Shown in pieces: positions 17,460 through 27,019 of a DNA stretch of 42,395 bases (positions are counted from its first letter, which is position 1; each line of letters opens with the position of its first letter). The stretch is from Bacteroidaceae bacterium. Its GTDB lineage: Bacteria > Bacteroidota > Bacteroidia > Bacteroidales > Bacteroidaceae. The notes beneath the pieces were generated by a model that saw nothing but the letters and a program-made list of their open reading frames with translations, did not search any database and was not told where the DNA came from. A program made the position numbers and the translations under genes. The stretch lies in assembly GCA_017503645.1 (NCBI GenBank), contig JAFVSR010000006.1:1-42395 (forward strand), written 5' to 3'.

Positions 17460-19313
17460 ATGGCAAACGACAAAAAAACACAAGAATTGGACCAAGTGAT
17501 TGTACGTTTCTCGGGAGACTCGGGAGACGGTATGCAGTTGGCCGGTAACATTTTTTCAACCATCTCTGCTACGGTGGGAAACGACATCTGCACTTTCCCC
17601 GACTACCCCGCCGATATACGCGCCCCGCAAGGTGTGCTCACAGGTGTTTCGGGTTTCCAGGTGCATATTGGTGCCGACAAAGTGCTTACCCCCGGAGATA
17701 AATGCGATATTTTAGTGGCAATGAACCCTGCTGCGCTCAAGACACAGCACAAGTACTGCAAGCCCACAGGTGCCATAATCATAGACACCGACTCCTTCAC
17801 CGAGAAGGACCTGCAGAAAGCCGAGTTCAAGACCGACAATCCCATAGAGGAGCTTGGAATCACCTGCGAGGTTGTTCCCTGCCCCATCACCTCAATGTGC
17901 CAGGAGACACTGAAGGAGAGCGGGCTCGACAACAAGAGCATTGTACGTTGCAAGAATATGCTTGCTCTGGGCCTTGTATGTTGGCTCTTCGACCGCGACC
18001 TGTCGCTCGCCGAGAATATGCTGCGTGCGAAGTTCGCTAAAAAGCCCGAGATTGCCGAAGCCAACATAAAGGTGCTGCACGCAGGCTACAATATGGGACA
18101 CAACACACACGCGTCAATCTCACACACATACAGCATAGAGAGCAAGGGAGAGAAGGCCAAGGGTAAATATATGGACATAAACGGCAACAAAGCCACCGCA
18201 TACGGTCTCATTGCCGCAGCCGAAAAAGCCGGTATGAGATTGTTTTTGGGTTCATACCCCATTACCCCTGCAACCGACATACTTCACGAACTTGCAAAGC
18301 ACAAATCGCTTGGTGTGGTAACAATGCAGGCCGAGGATGAGATTGCCGGCTGCGCATCGGCTGTGGGTGCAGCCTACGCGGGAGCACTTGCCTGCACAAG
18401 CACCAGCGGCCCGGGTATATGCCTCAAGAGCGAGGCCATAAACCTGGCCGTCATCACCGAACTGCCACTTGTCATCATCGACGTGCAGCGTGGCGGCCCC
18501 TCTACAGGCCTCCCCACAAAATCGGAACAGACCGACCTGTTACAGGCTCTTTACGGCCGTAACGGCGAGAGCCCCATCCCCGTGATTGCAGCAAGCTCAC
18601 CCACCAACTGTTTCGACGCAGCCTTCAATGCCTGCAAGATAGCAGTGGAGCATATGACACCAGTTATTCTGCTCACCGATGCATTCATCGCCAACGGCTC
18701 GGCAGCGTGGAAACTGCCCGACATTGCAGAGTACCCCGCAATTGTGCCCCCTTACGTAACACCCGATATGCGCGAGGGCTGGAGCCCCTACAAGCGCAAC
18801 CCCGAGAACGATGTACGTTACTGGGCGGTACCCGGTACCGAGGGATTTGCACACCGCATAGGCGGCCTTGAAAAGAGCGCTGCCACAGGTGCCATATCAA
18901 ACGACCCCGACAACCACCACAATATGGTTGAAAAGCGCGCCGAAAAGGTTGCAAAGATTGCGAACTACATACCCAAGCTGCAAGTAGAGGGCGACAGCAA
19001 TGCCGACCTTCTGATTGTAGGCTTCGGTGGCACATACGGCCACTTGTGCGAGGCAATGCAGGCTATGAACAAAGAGGGCAAGCGCGTGGCACTGGCCCAT
19101 TTCAACTACATAAACCCGCTGCCGAGCAACACTGCCGAGATTTTGGGCCGCTACAAGAAGATTGTGGTTGCCGAGCAGAACACAGGGCAGTTTGCCGCAT
19201 ACCTGCGCACAAAGTTCGAGGGTATCAAACTGCACCAATACAACGAGGTTAAAGGACAGCCGTTTGCAGTAGCAAACCTGGTTGAAGCGTTCACAAAAAT
19301 TCTGGAGGACTAA
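17460..19313 (+). CDS. korA: 2-oxoacid:ferredoxin oxidoreductase, fused gamma-alpha subunit (KorA)
   Basis: A 617-residue subunit, probably of 2-oxoglutarate:ferredoxin oxidoreductase, which interconverts 2-oxoglutarate, CoA and oxidised ferredoxin with succinyl-CoA, CO2 and reduced ferredoxin. Residues about 11-190 are the gamma domain (RFSGDSGDGMQLAGN...), and about 235-600 form the alpha part with GSYPITPATDILHELAKHK and CTSTSGPGICLKSEAI. The ATG at 17460 is chosen over longer in-frame starts because the conserved gamma domain begins right after it. It is separated from korB by three bases. Specificity for 2-oxoglutarate rather than another 2-oxoacid is by family resemblance only. Confidence 0.9.
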   Translation: MANDKKTQELDQVIVRFSGDSGDGMQLAGNIFSTISATVGNDICTFPDYPADIRAPQGVLTGVSGFQVHIGADKVLTPGDKCDILVAMNPAALKTQHKYCKPTGAIIIDTDSFTEKDLQKAEFKTDNPIEELGITCEVVPCPITSMCQETLKESGLDNKSIVRCKNMLALGLVCWLFDRDLSLAENMLRAKFAKKPEIAEANIKVLHAGYNMGHNTHASISHTYSIESKGEKAKGKYMDINGNKATAYGLIAAAEKAGMRLFLGSYPITPATDILHELAKHKSLGVVTMQAEDEIAGCASAVGAAYAGALACTSTSGPGICLKSEAINLAVITELPLVIIDVQRGGPSTGLPTKSEQTDLLQALYGRNGESPIPVIAASSPTNCFDAAFNACKIAVEHMTPVILLTDAFIANGSAAWKLPDIAEYPAIVPPYVTPDMREGWSPYKRNPENDVRYWAVPGTEGFAHRIGGLEKSAATGAISNDPDNHHNMVEKRAEKVAKIANYIPKLQVEGDSNADLLIVGFGGTYGHLCEAMQAMNKEGKRVALAHFNYINPLPSNTAEILGRYKKIVVAEQNTGQFAAYLRTKFEGIKLHQYNEVKGQPFAVANLVEAFTKILED

Positions 19314-19316
19314 CAA

Positions 19317-20321
19317 ATGAGCGAATATACAGTACAAGACTATAAGTTCGGGCAGCCACGTTGGTGCCCGGGTTGCGGCGACCACTCTTTTTTGGGTGCA
19401 CTGCACAAGGCAATGAGTGAGATAGGCATTGCGCCACACAATATTGCGGTAATTTCGGGTATCGGTTGCTCGTCGCGCCTGCCCTATTATATGAACACAT
19501 ACGGGTTCCACACTATCCACGGCCGTGCGGCAGCAATAGCCACAGGCGCCAAGATAGCCAACCCCGACCTCACCATCTGGCAGATTTCGGGCGACGGTGA
19601 CGGCCTTGCCATCGGAGGAAACCACTTCATCCACGCCGTGCGCCGTAACATCGACCTCAATATGATTTTGCTCAACAACCGCATATATGGTCTCACAAAA
19701 GGACAGTACTCACCCACATCGGCAAGAGGTTTCGTGAGCAAATCGTCGCCCTACGGAACGGTGGAGGACCCCTTCCGCCCCGCAGAGCTATGCTTTGGCG
19801 CACGCGGCCGCTTTTTTGCCCGTTGCGTGGCAACAGATATGGCAGCAGCCGTCGGTTGCTTGAAGGCGGCAGCACAGCACAAGGGCGCATCGGTTGTGGA
19901 GGTTTTGCAGAACTGTGTGATATTCAACAATGGCACATACGACAGCATATACACCAAGGAGGGCCGTTCAAAGAATGCCATCTACCTGGAGCACGGCAAG
20001 CCTATGATATTTGGCGAGAACCGCGAATATGGTCTTATGCAGGAGGGATTCGGCCTTAAGGTGGTGAAGATAGGCGAGAACGGAGTGAGCGAACAGGATA
20101 TTCTTGTGCACGACGCACACTGCAAGGACACCACCCTGCACCTGAAGCTCGCCCTAATGGAGGGCCCCGACTTCCCCGTGGCACTCGGCGTAATACGCGA
20201 TGTAGAGGATGTAACCTACAACGATGCCGTTCACGCCCAAGTAGAGGAGGTTAAAGAGCAAAAGAAGTACCACTCATTTGCCGAATTGTTGGAAACCAAC
20301 GAAACCTGGGAAATAAAGTAA
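19317..20321 (+). CDS. korB: 2-oxoacid:ferredoxin oxidoreductase, beta subunit (KorB)
   Basis: The 334-residue thiamine-diphosphate subunit pairs with KorA. The N-terminal WCPGCGDH (C17, C20) and C51 in GIGCSS are the usual cluster or active-site cysteines of the family. The ThDP/Mg motif is GDGDG at 92-96 followed by LLNNRIYGLTKGQ at 118-130. No separate ferredoxin-like delta subunit gene is adjacent, in line with the two-subunit Kor type. It is followed by a strong hairpin terminator. Confidence 0.93.
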   Translation: MSEYTVQDYKFGQPRWCPGCGDHSFLGALHKAMSEIGIAPHNIAVISGIGCSSRLPYYMNTYGFHTIHGRAAAIATGAKIANPDLTIWQISGDGDGLAIGGNHFIHAVRRNIDLNMILLNNRIYGLTKGQYSPTSARGFVSKSSPYGTVEDPFRPAELCFGARGRFFARCVATDMAAAVGCLKAAAQHKGASVVEVLQNCVIFNNGTYDSIYTKEGRSKNAIYLEHGKPMIFGENREYGLMQEGFGLKVVKIGENGVSEQDILVHDAHCKDTTLHLKLALMEGPDFPVALGVIRDVEDVTYNDAVHAQVEEVKEQKKYHSFAELLETNETWEIK

Positions 20322-20336
20322 ACCCCGACATATCAT

Positions 20337-20378
20337 AAACAGCAACGCCGTGTTCGAAAGAGCACGGCGTTGCTGTTT
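20337..20378. terminator. Bidirectional terminator between korB and GH84 gene
   Basis: A 16-bp perfect stem (20337-20352 with 20363-20378) and a 10-base loop lie between convergent genes, 15 bases past the korB stop codon. Confidence 0.82.
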
Positions 20379-20393
20379 GCATTAACCAACTTG

Positions 20394-23321
20394 TTACTTT
20401 ACAAATTTATGCGCTACCCCACCGCCGTTGCTCTTTACAACAAAGAGGTAGAGGCCTTGCGGGTGGCCCGCAAGCGATATTGTGGCAGTGCCGGCTGCAT
20501 CAACCACAGCCTTTGCCACCACAGCACCGGCTGCATTGACAACCGTCACCGTGGCACCTGCCTGCACACCGCTGCAAGATACCGCCTGAGCAGCGGCATC
20601 ATAGGCTACGGCGCAATTGTCAACGCCTACATTGCCTATTGAGGTGCTCTTGCTCACATTCACAATCTTCACGGTGTAGCTGTCGCTATGTGCCACAGCC
20701 TGCTCCACAAGCTTGCTGCCATTGCTCACAAGGAACTTCACACCGTTCTTAATGGCACTCTGTGTCCAGCGAATTGAGAACAACCCATTTTGCATTGTTA
20801 TCAGATAGGTATTCCAGTCGCTGTAGTATTGGTTTGTACCAAACACGCCATACTCATTAATGTAGCGGCCATCGGCTTTGCTTATAATCTTGTAGTAGTT
20901 GCTGCCCGCTGCATCGGGGGTTACATTCCACTCCTGCGCAGCACCGGGAGTGGCAACATTTTTGAACGTAGGCGTGCCACCCGAGCCGTTTACATTGTTG
21001 TTCGAGAGGTATTTGTCACCATCAATTATGTAGCAAGCCTCATCGGGCGATATCGTGCAATCGGGTCCCTGAACGCCACTCACAGGCACTATATCGAAGA
21101 TGAAGCGCTCGGGCAGAGGCTCGTCGGAGTTACTTTTCTCTATTCTTGTGCCATTGCTTGTCCAGAATTTTGTCCCCGCGCTGCCACCATTCTGCACTGC
21201 ATATTTTCCATTGGCAAGACGATAGATGTCGTATGTGTGCCAAACGGCCTCATAAGGATTGGTCTCTTCGCTCACGGTAAACTGGCCATTCTCGTTGATG
21301 TAGCGGTTATCCTCGAGGTTTATTATCTTGTAACGGTTTGTAGAGGGGTCGAGGGTAATCTTCCACTCCTGCTTTTGCGGGCGCACATCGTCTAATGAAG
21401 CAAGGAATTTTGGTACGCTGTTCGCCGTATTGGGTGTGGTGTTTGTAAGATACTTTCCTTCACACATTATATAATATGTACCATTCTCTATTACCTGTGC
21501 AGGGAACACATCGGTGCGGTAATCATAATTTTCTTTATATAATGCAACAAGCTCGCCAAGTTTTTCTTTCACGAAGGGCTGCACATAGAGCGTTGCAACC
21601 TCGGGAGTAGCCTGTTTTATTGTGCCCGCAAAATCGCGTGAACGCAAAGCCTCTTGCGCCGCGGTGTATTCGTTGTAGCGCAAGTAGCTGTTTATGAAGC
21701 TGTCGGGGTTTTCGCAAGCAAGTGCATTGTTCATCTCCACAAGTGAGATTCCGCGCAAGCCTGTATATTTCATACAGTTGAGCCACGGGGTAATCTCCTC
21801 TATAAGAGCGGGAGCCTCGCCACCATTGAGCAGCAAATCGGCTGTAGAAACAAACTTATCGAACTGCTCACCAACAGCCTTATATGCAGCAAGGCTGTTG
21901 CCTGCGGCAATCTCGGTATCATAAACCGCCTTGGCTGCCACAAAAGCGGGCGACTCATCGTAGCGACGCAGCCCATGCACTGTGGGGCCTAAATCGACAT
22001 TATTTTCGCAGAAGAAACGGAACGCATCGGTATTCACAGGCACAATGTAATTGAGGGCATTCTCCCAAGATGCCGCGGCATCGTAAGCCGGCATATTCCA
22101 GTTATAGTCGCCTATGCTGAAGAGCGACACTTTTGAAGCCTCGGCATACTCCATGGGGTTGGTGGTGAAGCCCGACACCATATCGGCAATATCCTGGTCG
22201 TTACCGGTTGTGGGGCCCATAAGCATATGGTTTATGCAGTAGTCGTTCACGGGGTAATTGAGCCAGATGAACGCCTTGCGGTTTATCTGCGAGTTTATCC
22301 ACTGCATATCGCTCTTGTTTATCATATCCACGACAGAATTACCGGTCCACATAATACGAATTTCGGGGTACATTACCGAGCCCAATGTGCTGAGGTAGTC
22401 GCCATTGGACCAACCACGGTTATACTGTGTGGGGCAAATGATACAGGGGTTTACGTCGTCGTAGGCCTTGTTCAGTTCGTCGGTTATGTAGTTCATAAGT
22501 TGCGCCTGTTTGTCGCCGCGGGTGCCCTCACCACCCCACACGTCGTCAAAGAAGACTGCAAATGTGCGCACACCAAGGTTGTACATAGACTTTAGTTTGT
22601 TTACAATATTCACACTATCGGCTTTGTTCCATTGGATATTCTCGCCCGGGTGAATTGCCCATACAAAATCCACTTTGTTGGCCTTGGCTGCAGCTACGTA
22701 CTGTTTTATCTTTTCGGCCTGGTCGGCAGGGTAGTTCTCGCGCCACTGCCCACGGTGATATACATCGTCTTTGGGGCCATAGATATAAATGTTCATCTTC
22801 TGGCGGCCGAAGAACTCAAAAAGGCTCATACGGTTGGCCTCACTATAGGGGTTGCCATAGTAGCCCTCTACAAGACCACGATGAACAACACTGGGGTAGT
22901 CGGTTATTGTAACCTCCATCACCTGCGGCTGCGATGCCAACTGTATGAACGTCTGCACGCCATAGAAGGTGCCCGCCCCATCGTTACCGGCAATAACAAC
23001 CTTGTCGGCGGTTACGGAAAGATAGTAGCCTTCGGCCTTTTGGGGAATAAGCGCCTCGTAATCGGCCACGGCAGCATCACCACGCTCGCCCATCACAACC
23101 TGCAGCGCACCATCGGTGGCAAAATTCTTCTTAAAAAGAACCACAGCATCGGCATCAGCCTCGCCCACAAGGGCGTAAGCAACATCATTTGTAAAAGCCA
23201 CAGCATCACCCCAAGAGACATTTTGCGGTGTTGGGGAAACGGTTACCTTTTGTGCACACAAGGGTTGTGCCGCAAACGCACACACAAGAAGCAACAACAG
23301 ATAATGAAGAAATCTTTTCAT
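20394..23321 (-). CDS. GH84-like exported beta-N-acetylglucosaminidase
   Basis: A 975-residue protein with a signal peptide (about 1-23, ending LCAQ). An N-terminal GH20b/hexosaminidase-like beta domain (25-140) leads into the catalytic barrel: RGLVEGYYGNPYS (148-160), YGPKDDVYHRGQWRENYP, and the catalytic pair D259-D260 in AVFFDDVWGGEG. These are the signatures of GH84 enzymes (O-GlcNAcase, hyaluronidase-like), which remove beta-linked GlcNAc with substrate-assisted catalysis. Residues about 620-890 hold two similar beta-trefoil-like modules, each with KYL..., QEWxxT and RYINExG. The tail (about 915-975) ends GLYLFVVKSNGGGVAHKFVK and resembles a type-A C-terminal sorting domain of the type IX secretion system. 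It is divergent from the GH20 gene. Confidence 0.88.
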   Translation of the reverse strand: MKRFLHYLLLLLVCAFAAQPLCAQKVTVSPTPQNVSWGDAVAFTNDVAYALVGEADADAVVLFKKNFATDGALQVVMGERGDAAVADYEALIPQKAEGYYLSVTADKVVIAGNDGAGTFYGVQTFIQLASQPQVMEVTITDYPSVVHRGLVEGYYGNPYSEANRMSLFEFFGRQKMNIYIYGPKDDVYHRGQWRENYPADQAEKIKQYVAAAKANKVDFVWAIHPGENIQWNKADSVNIVNKLKSMYNLGVRTFAVFFDDVWGGEGTRGDKQAQLMNYITDELNKAYDDVNPCIICPTQYNRGWSNGDYLSTLGSVMYPEIRIMWTGNSVVDMINKSDMQWINSQINRKAFIWLNYPVNDYCINHMLMGPTTGNDQDIADMVSGFTTNPMEYAEASKVSLFSIGDYNWNMPAYDAAASWENALNYIVPVNTDAFRFFCENNVDLGPTVHGLRRYDESPAFVAAKAVYDTEIAAGNSLAAYKAVGEQFDKFVSTADLLLNGGEAPALIEEITPWLNCMKYTGLRGISLVEMNNALACENPDSFINSYLRYNEYTAAQEALRSRDFAGTIKQATPEVATLYVQPFVKEKLGELVALYKENYDYRTDVFPAQVIENGTYYIMCEGKYLTNTTPNTANSVPKFLASLDDVRPQKQEWKITLDPSTNRYKIINLEDNRYINENGQFTVSEETNPYEAVWHTYDIYRLANGKYAVQNGGSAGTKFWTSNGTRIEKSNSDEPLPERFIFDIVPVSGVQGPDCTISPDEACYIIDGDKYLSNNNVNGSGGTPTFKNVATPGAAQEWNVTPDAAGSNYYKIISKADGRYINEYGVFGTNQYYSDWNTYLITMQNGLFSIRWTQSAIKNGVKFLVSNGSKLVEQAVAHSDSYTVKIVNVSKSTSIGNVGVDNCAVAYDAAAQAVSCSGVQAGATVTVVNAAGAVVAKAVVDAAGTATISLAGHPQGLYLFVVKSNGGGVAHKFVK

Positions 23322-23441
23322 ATTAAAAGTATCATATTTAGTTTAATTCAGCTAATATACGGAAAAAGAATATCTTTTTAAATTGCCAGAAATATTTTTA
23401 TTAAAATTTGCCGTTTTTATATGAAATACGTGCATTTATTA

Positions 23442-23449
23442 TAACTTTA
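23442..23449 (+). promoter_or_regulatory. Possible -7 box for GH20 operon
   Basis: TAACTTTA differs from TAnnTTTG at the last base only. It is 33 bases before the GH20 ATG. A TTTG at 23407-23410 is too far upstream to be a normal -33 box. Confidence 0.35.
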
Positions 23450-23482
23450 CCACAAATTAGCTAATATCAAACAAATCATAAT

Positions 23483-26400
23483 ATGAAAAAGTATTTACTA
23501 CTGCTCCTATGCATTATTGCAGGGCAAGCGACTATGCACGCACAGGGATTCCCCGAAGTGAGCAACGACGAAAGTACCAAATGGTACCTCATTCAGTTTA
23601 TGAACGGAGGCAAGGCTTTTACCGCATCGACAAGCGGCAGCGAGATAGCCGTTGCCGCAGCCACAGGAGCCGACGAGCAGCTGTGGAAGATAACAGGCGA
23701 CGAAACAAGCGGATATTCTTTCACAAACAAAAAGGGCTACACGCTCTATGTAAATTCTGCTGCACTGAACCAAAAGGTTTGTGCTGCAACCAATGCATCG
23801 GCAGGTGTAAAGACTTTCAAAATAAGCCCAACAGGCTACAGCACATATGCAGGCAGTTACGAGATACAACCTACAAGCAACACAAGCATTTCGATGAACC
23901 TGTGGGGCGGCCCCAACGATAACCGCGGCGTGGGCCTGTGGAACAGCAACAACGACCCCAACAACCCCGTTAAGTTTGTAGATGCCGACATCTTCGAGGC
24001 ACTTGGCAAAATATCTATAATCCCCTACCCTGCCGAACTCACCGTGGGGAGCGGGAAACTTGCGGTATCATCGCTCAACGCCATTACATATACAAGCGAC
24101 GATGTTCAAAAGTATGCCGAAGAGTTTGCCTCTATGCTTGCAAAGACATCGGGCAACACGCTCACAGTAAAGGAGAGCGGTGCCGAGGCGGCCGCAGGCG
24201 AAATATGGCTTGCCGTTGACGAAAACTTGCCTGCCGAGGGATATACTCTCAACGTAAATGCAAACGGAATAGAGATAAAGGCTGCCACAAAAGCCGGTTT
24301 CTTCTATGCCATACAAACATTGAAGCAGTTGCTTCCGCGCGACCTTTTCGGCAGCACACTCAACAGCGAGGCCGATTGGGAGATTCCTTGCGTGGCAATC
24401 GTCGACCAACCGCAGTTCGGCCACCGCGGATTTATGATGGACGTGGCACGCCACTTCTTCGACAAAGATGAAGTAAAAAAGGTGCTCGACATTATGGCGC
24501 TCTACAAGATGAACCGCCTGCACTGGCACCTCACCGACGACCAGGGCTGGCGCATTGAGATACCCGAATATCCATTGCTCACCGAGATTGGTGCAGTGCG
24601 TTCGGGCTCGTTCACAAGCCCCGGCGACGGCAGCAAGTTCTTCGACGACACAGAGTATGGTCGCGGGATGTATTTCACCCAGGATGACCTACGCGAAATT
24701 GTTGCCTACGCTGCCGAGCGCAACATAGAGATAATGCCCGAGATTGACCTCCCCGGCCATATGGTGGCAGCAGTGACATCGTACCCCGAACTCAGTTGCG
24801 ACCCCACCAAGGAGTATTCCGTACGAATAGATGGTGGCATCTCGCAAGATGTTCTCAACATCGGCAAAGACGAAACAATCGACTTCCTCAAATGCGTGCT
24901 CGACAATGTGGCAAACATATTCCCCTTCCCATACATACACATTGGCGGCGACGAGTGCCCCACCAACCAATGGCAGACAAACGAAGACTGCTTGCGCCGC
25001 GTACAAGAAGAGGGGCTTGCCGGTGTGCACGAGCTGCAGTCGTGGCTTGTCGAAGAGCTTGGCACATACCTCAAAGAGAAACACGGCAAGGACATCGTTG
25101 TATGGGACGAATTGCTTGCACACTGGACAAGCGACAACGCTGTGAAGCCCGTTATAATGGCTTGGAATAACCTTAATTTAACAGCCACAGCTGCAGACAA
25201 AGGGTTCAAGAGCATTGCAACACCATACTCACACGTGTATATCGACTTTATGCAGGTGGGCCCCGACAAGACAATCATTGACGAGCCATACTATGGCGGC
25301 TGGAGCGAGACAAATACCAACACATTGGAGGAGGCCTACTCGCTGAATCCCGCAGGCTCGCTTGGCGGGCGCGAGGAGTTCTGCCTTGGCGTACAGTGTA
25401 ACCTGTGGGCAGAGACACTCAACGACAACACCGAGCTTGAATACCAGTTGCTGCCACGTATGATTGCAGTAGCCGAAACAGGGTGGCTCCCCAGTAGCAA
25501 GAAGGAGTGGGGCGGCTTCTATCGTCGCCTGCAGAGCCACGACGAGATTCTCGACCTGCTTGGCTACACATACGCAAAGCACTATATTGAACCCAAGGAG
25601 TACAGCGACGTGGAAAAAGCGATTATGGAGGCCGAGGAGCTTCTTGAAAACAGCATAAACGGCGTGGGCTACCCCGAAGCGGAATACCGCGAGAGGCTAA
25701 GCACTGCACTCCATAATATTGAAGGCGACGACATAACAGAACTGACAGCCGCCATCGAAGCCTTCAAAAATGCACCCATCAAACAGCCCGAGGAGGGAAA
25801 GACCTACCAGATTGTTTCGGCATCTACATATTACAAACGCCAATACGAAGGCTCCACAATGTACCAAAGCAGCAACGGAGTGCGTTTCCACTACACCCCG
25901 CAGGTGGAGCCTGAGGAGCTATGGCAGTTCGAGGCAGCCGATGGTGGTTACATAATGAAGAACCTCTACAGCGGCAAGGCAATAACCTTGGGTGGCTACA
26001 ACACCGTGGTTACAACAGGCGACAACGGAACACCCGTAAGAATAGACAAGGCAACCATAGCCTCGCGCGATGTGACATTTGTTCCCGGCGCTGTAACTAT
26101 CTCGGCTGTTGATGGCTACGATGCAGCTATGACGGGCAGCGTAAAACGATTGAGCGCAGAACCGTCGGGCGATGTTTATGCAAAGGACGAGGCCGCACTC
26201 TGCTACAACGGCACCTGGAAGTTCGTTGAGGTAACCGACTTCACAGAACAGCTCGCAGGCCTTATAAACAAGTGCCGGATAACAATTTACACAGCAAAGC
26301 CCGGCAAGGTGGGACAACCCACCGAGGAGGCTCTCGATTACCTTCAGAAGGAGATTATAGAACCCGCCAACAAGATATTCGAGGCTGGCGCAGCTACCGA

Positions 26401-27007
26401 GGAGCAGTACAACGCATTCGTGGTACTCTACCACCAATTTATGATGATGCCGCGCACAACACTTGCCGAAACTATCGACACCGGTGTCTATTACTACATA
26501 CGCAACGCATACTTCACCGACAAATACGCAGCATACAGCAACAACCGTGTGGAGCCAAAGGCAAAGGGCACAGCCGACAGTTTCCTATGGAGCTTTGTGA
26601 AGAACAGCGACGGCACGGTATATATTTACAACAAAGCTAACGGAAAGGCTGCCTACATCGACAGCGATGCCATTGACCAGACCATCAAGGTGGGCAATGA
26701 GTATGCCTGGACACTGAAAGAGACAACCACCGACACAGGCAGCAAAGGCATTGCCATTGTTGCAGGCGACGGCGAGCACGGCTGGTACACCAACCCGAGC
26801 GCTTGGAGCTATCTGCTCACAAAGCCCTATACTTGGGGTGCAAGCGTGTGGACATTGGAGAAATCGACAGTGGAGGTTGAAACAGGTATCGAAGATATAA
26901 GAGATAATGTAGAACTCAAAGGTATATTCGACCTGCAGGGCCGCAAGGTTGAGCATCCCGCAAAGGGTATTTACATTATCGACGGCAACAAAGTGCTGGT
27001 AAAATAA
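23483..27007 (+). CDS. GH20 exported beta-N-acetylhexosaminidase, multidomain
   Basis: A 1174-residue protein with a signal peptide (about 1-21, ending MHAQ). Residues 30-168 look like a ricin-type beta-trefoil, 175-300 form the GH20b domain, and 310-690 are the catalytic barrel with RHFFDKDEVKKVLD, LHWHLTDDQGWR and the catalytic pair D490-E491 in HIGGDECP. Further trefoil-like and helical modules follow (about 700-1130). The final 40 residues (GIEDIRDNVE..., LQGRKV, GIYIIDGNKVLVK) resemble a short C-terminal sorting or anchoring tail. It removes terminal GlcNAc or GalNAc from glycans, with binding modules likely holding a polymer or glycoprotein. It is 12 bases ahead of the next glycosidase gene. 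Confidence 0.92.
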   Translation: MKKYLLLLLCIIAGQATMHAQGFPEVSNDESTKWYLIQFMNGGKAFTASTSGSEIAVAAATGADEQLWKITGDETSGYSFTNKKGYTLYVNSAALNQKVCAATNASAGVKTFKISPTGYSTYAGSYEIQPTSNTSISMNLWGGPNDNRGVGLWNSNNDPNNPVKFVDADIFEALGKISIIPYPAELTVGSGKLAVSSLNAITYTSDDVQKYAEEFASMLAKTSGNTLTVKESGAEAAAGEIWLAVDENLPAEGYTLNVNANGIEIKAATKAGFFYAIQTLKQLLPRDLFGSTLNSEADWEIPCVAIVDQPQFGHRGFMMDVARHFFDKDEVKKVLDIMALYKMNRLHWHLTDDQGWRIEIPEYPLLTEIGAVRSGSFTSPGDGSKFFDDTEYGRGMYFTQDDLREIVAYAAERNIEIMPEIDLPGHMVAAVTSYPELSCDPTKEYSVRIDGGISQDVLNIGKDETIDFLKCVLDNVANIFPFPYIHIGGDECPTNQWQTNEDCLRRVQEEGLAGVHELQSWLVEELGTYLKEKHGKDIVVWDELLAHWTSDNAVKPVIMAWNNLNLTATAADKGFKSIATPYSHVYIDFMQVGPDKTIIDEPYYGGWSETNTNTLEEAYSLNPAGSLGGREEFCLGVQCNLWAETLNDNTELEYQLLPRMIAVAETGWLPSSKKEWGGFYRRLQSHDEILDLLGYTYAKHYIEPKEYSDVEKAIMEAEELLENSINGVGYPEAEYRERLSTALHNIEGDDITELTAAIEAFKNAPIKQPEEGKTYQIVSASTYYKRQYEGSTMYQSSNGVRFHYTPQVEPEELWQFEAADGGYIMKNLYSGKAITLGGYNTVVTTGDNGTPVRIDKATIASRDVTFVPGAVTISAVDGYDAAMTGSVKRLSAEPSGDVYAKDEAALCYNGTWKFVEVTDFTEQLAGLINKCRITIYTAKPGKVGQPTEEALDYLQKEIIEPANKIFEAGAATEEQYNAFVVLYHQFMMMPRTTLAETIDTGVYYYIRNAYFTDKYAAYSNNRVEPKAKGTADSFLWSFVKNSDGTVYIYNKANGKAAYIDSDAIDQTIKVGNEYAWTLKETTTDTGSKGIAIVAGDGEHGWYTNPSAWSYLLTKPYTWGASVWTLEKSTVEVETGIEDIRDNVELKGIFDLQGRKVEHPAKGIYIIDGNKVLVK

Positions 27008-27019
27008 TAGTGCCAATAT

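Noticed and set aside
22632-23381. Long rightward open frame opposite the GH84 gene
   Set aside because: It mirrors the signal-peptide and catalytic region of GH84 and shows no family features of its own.
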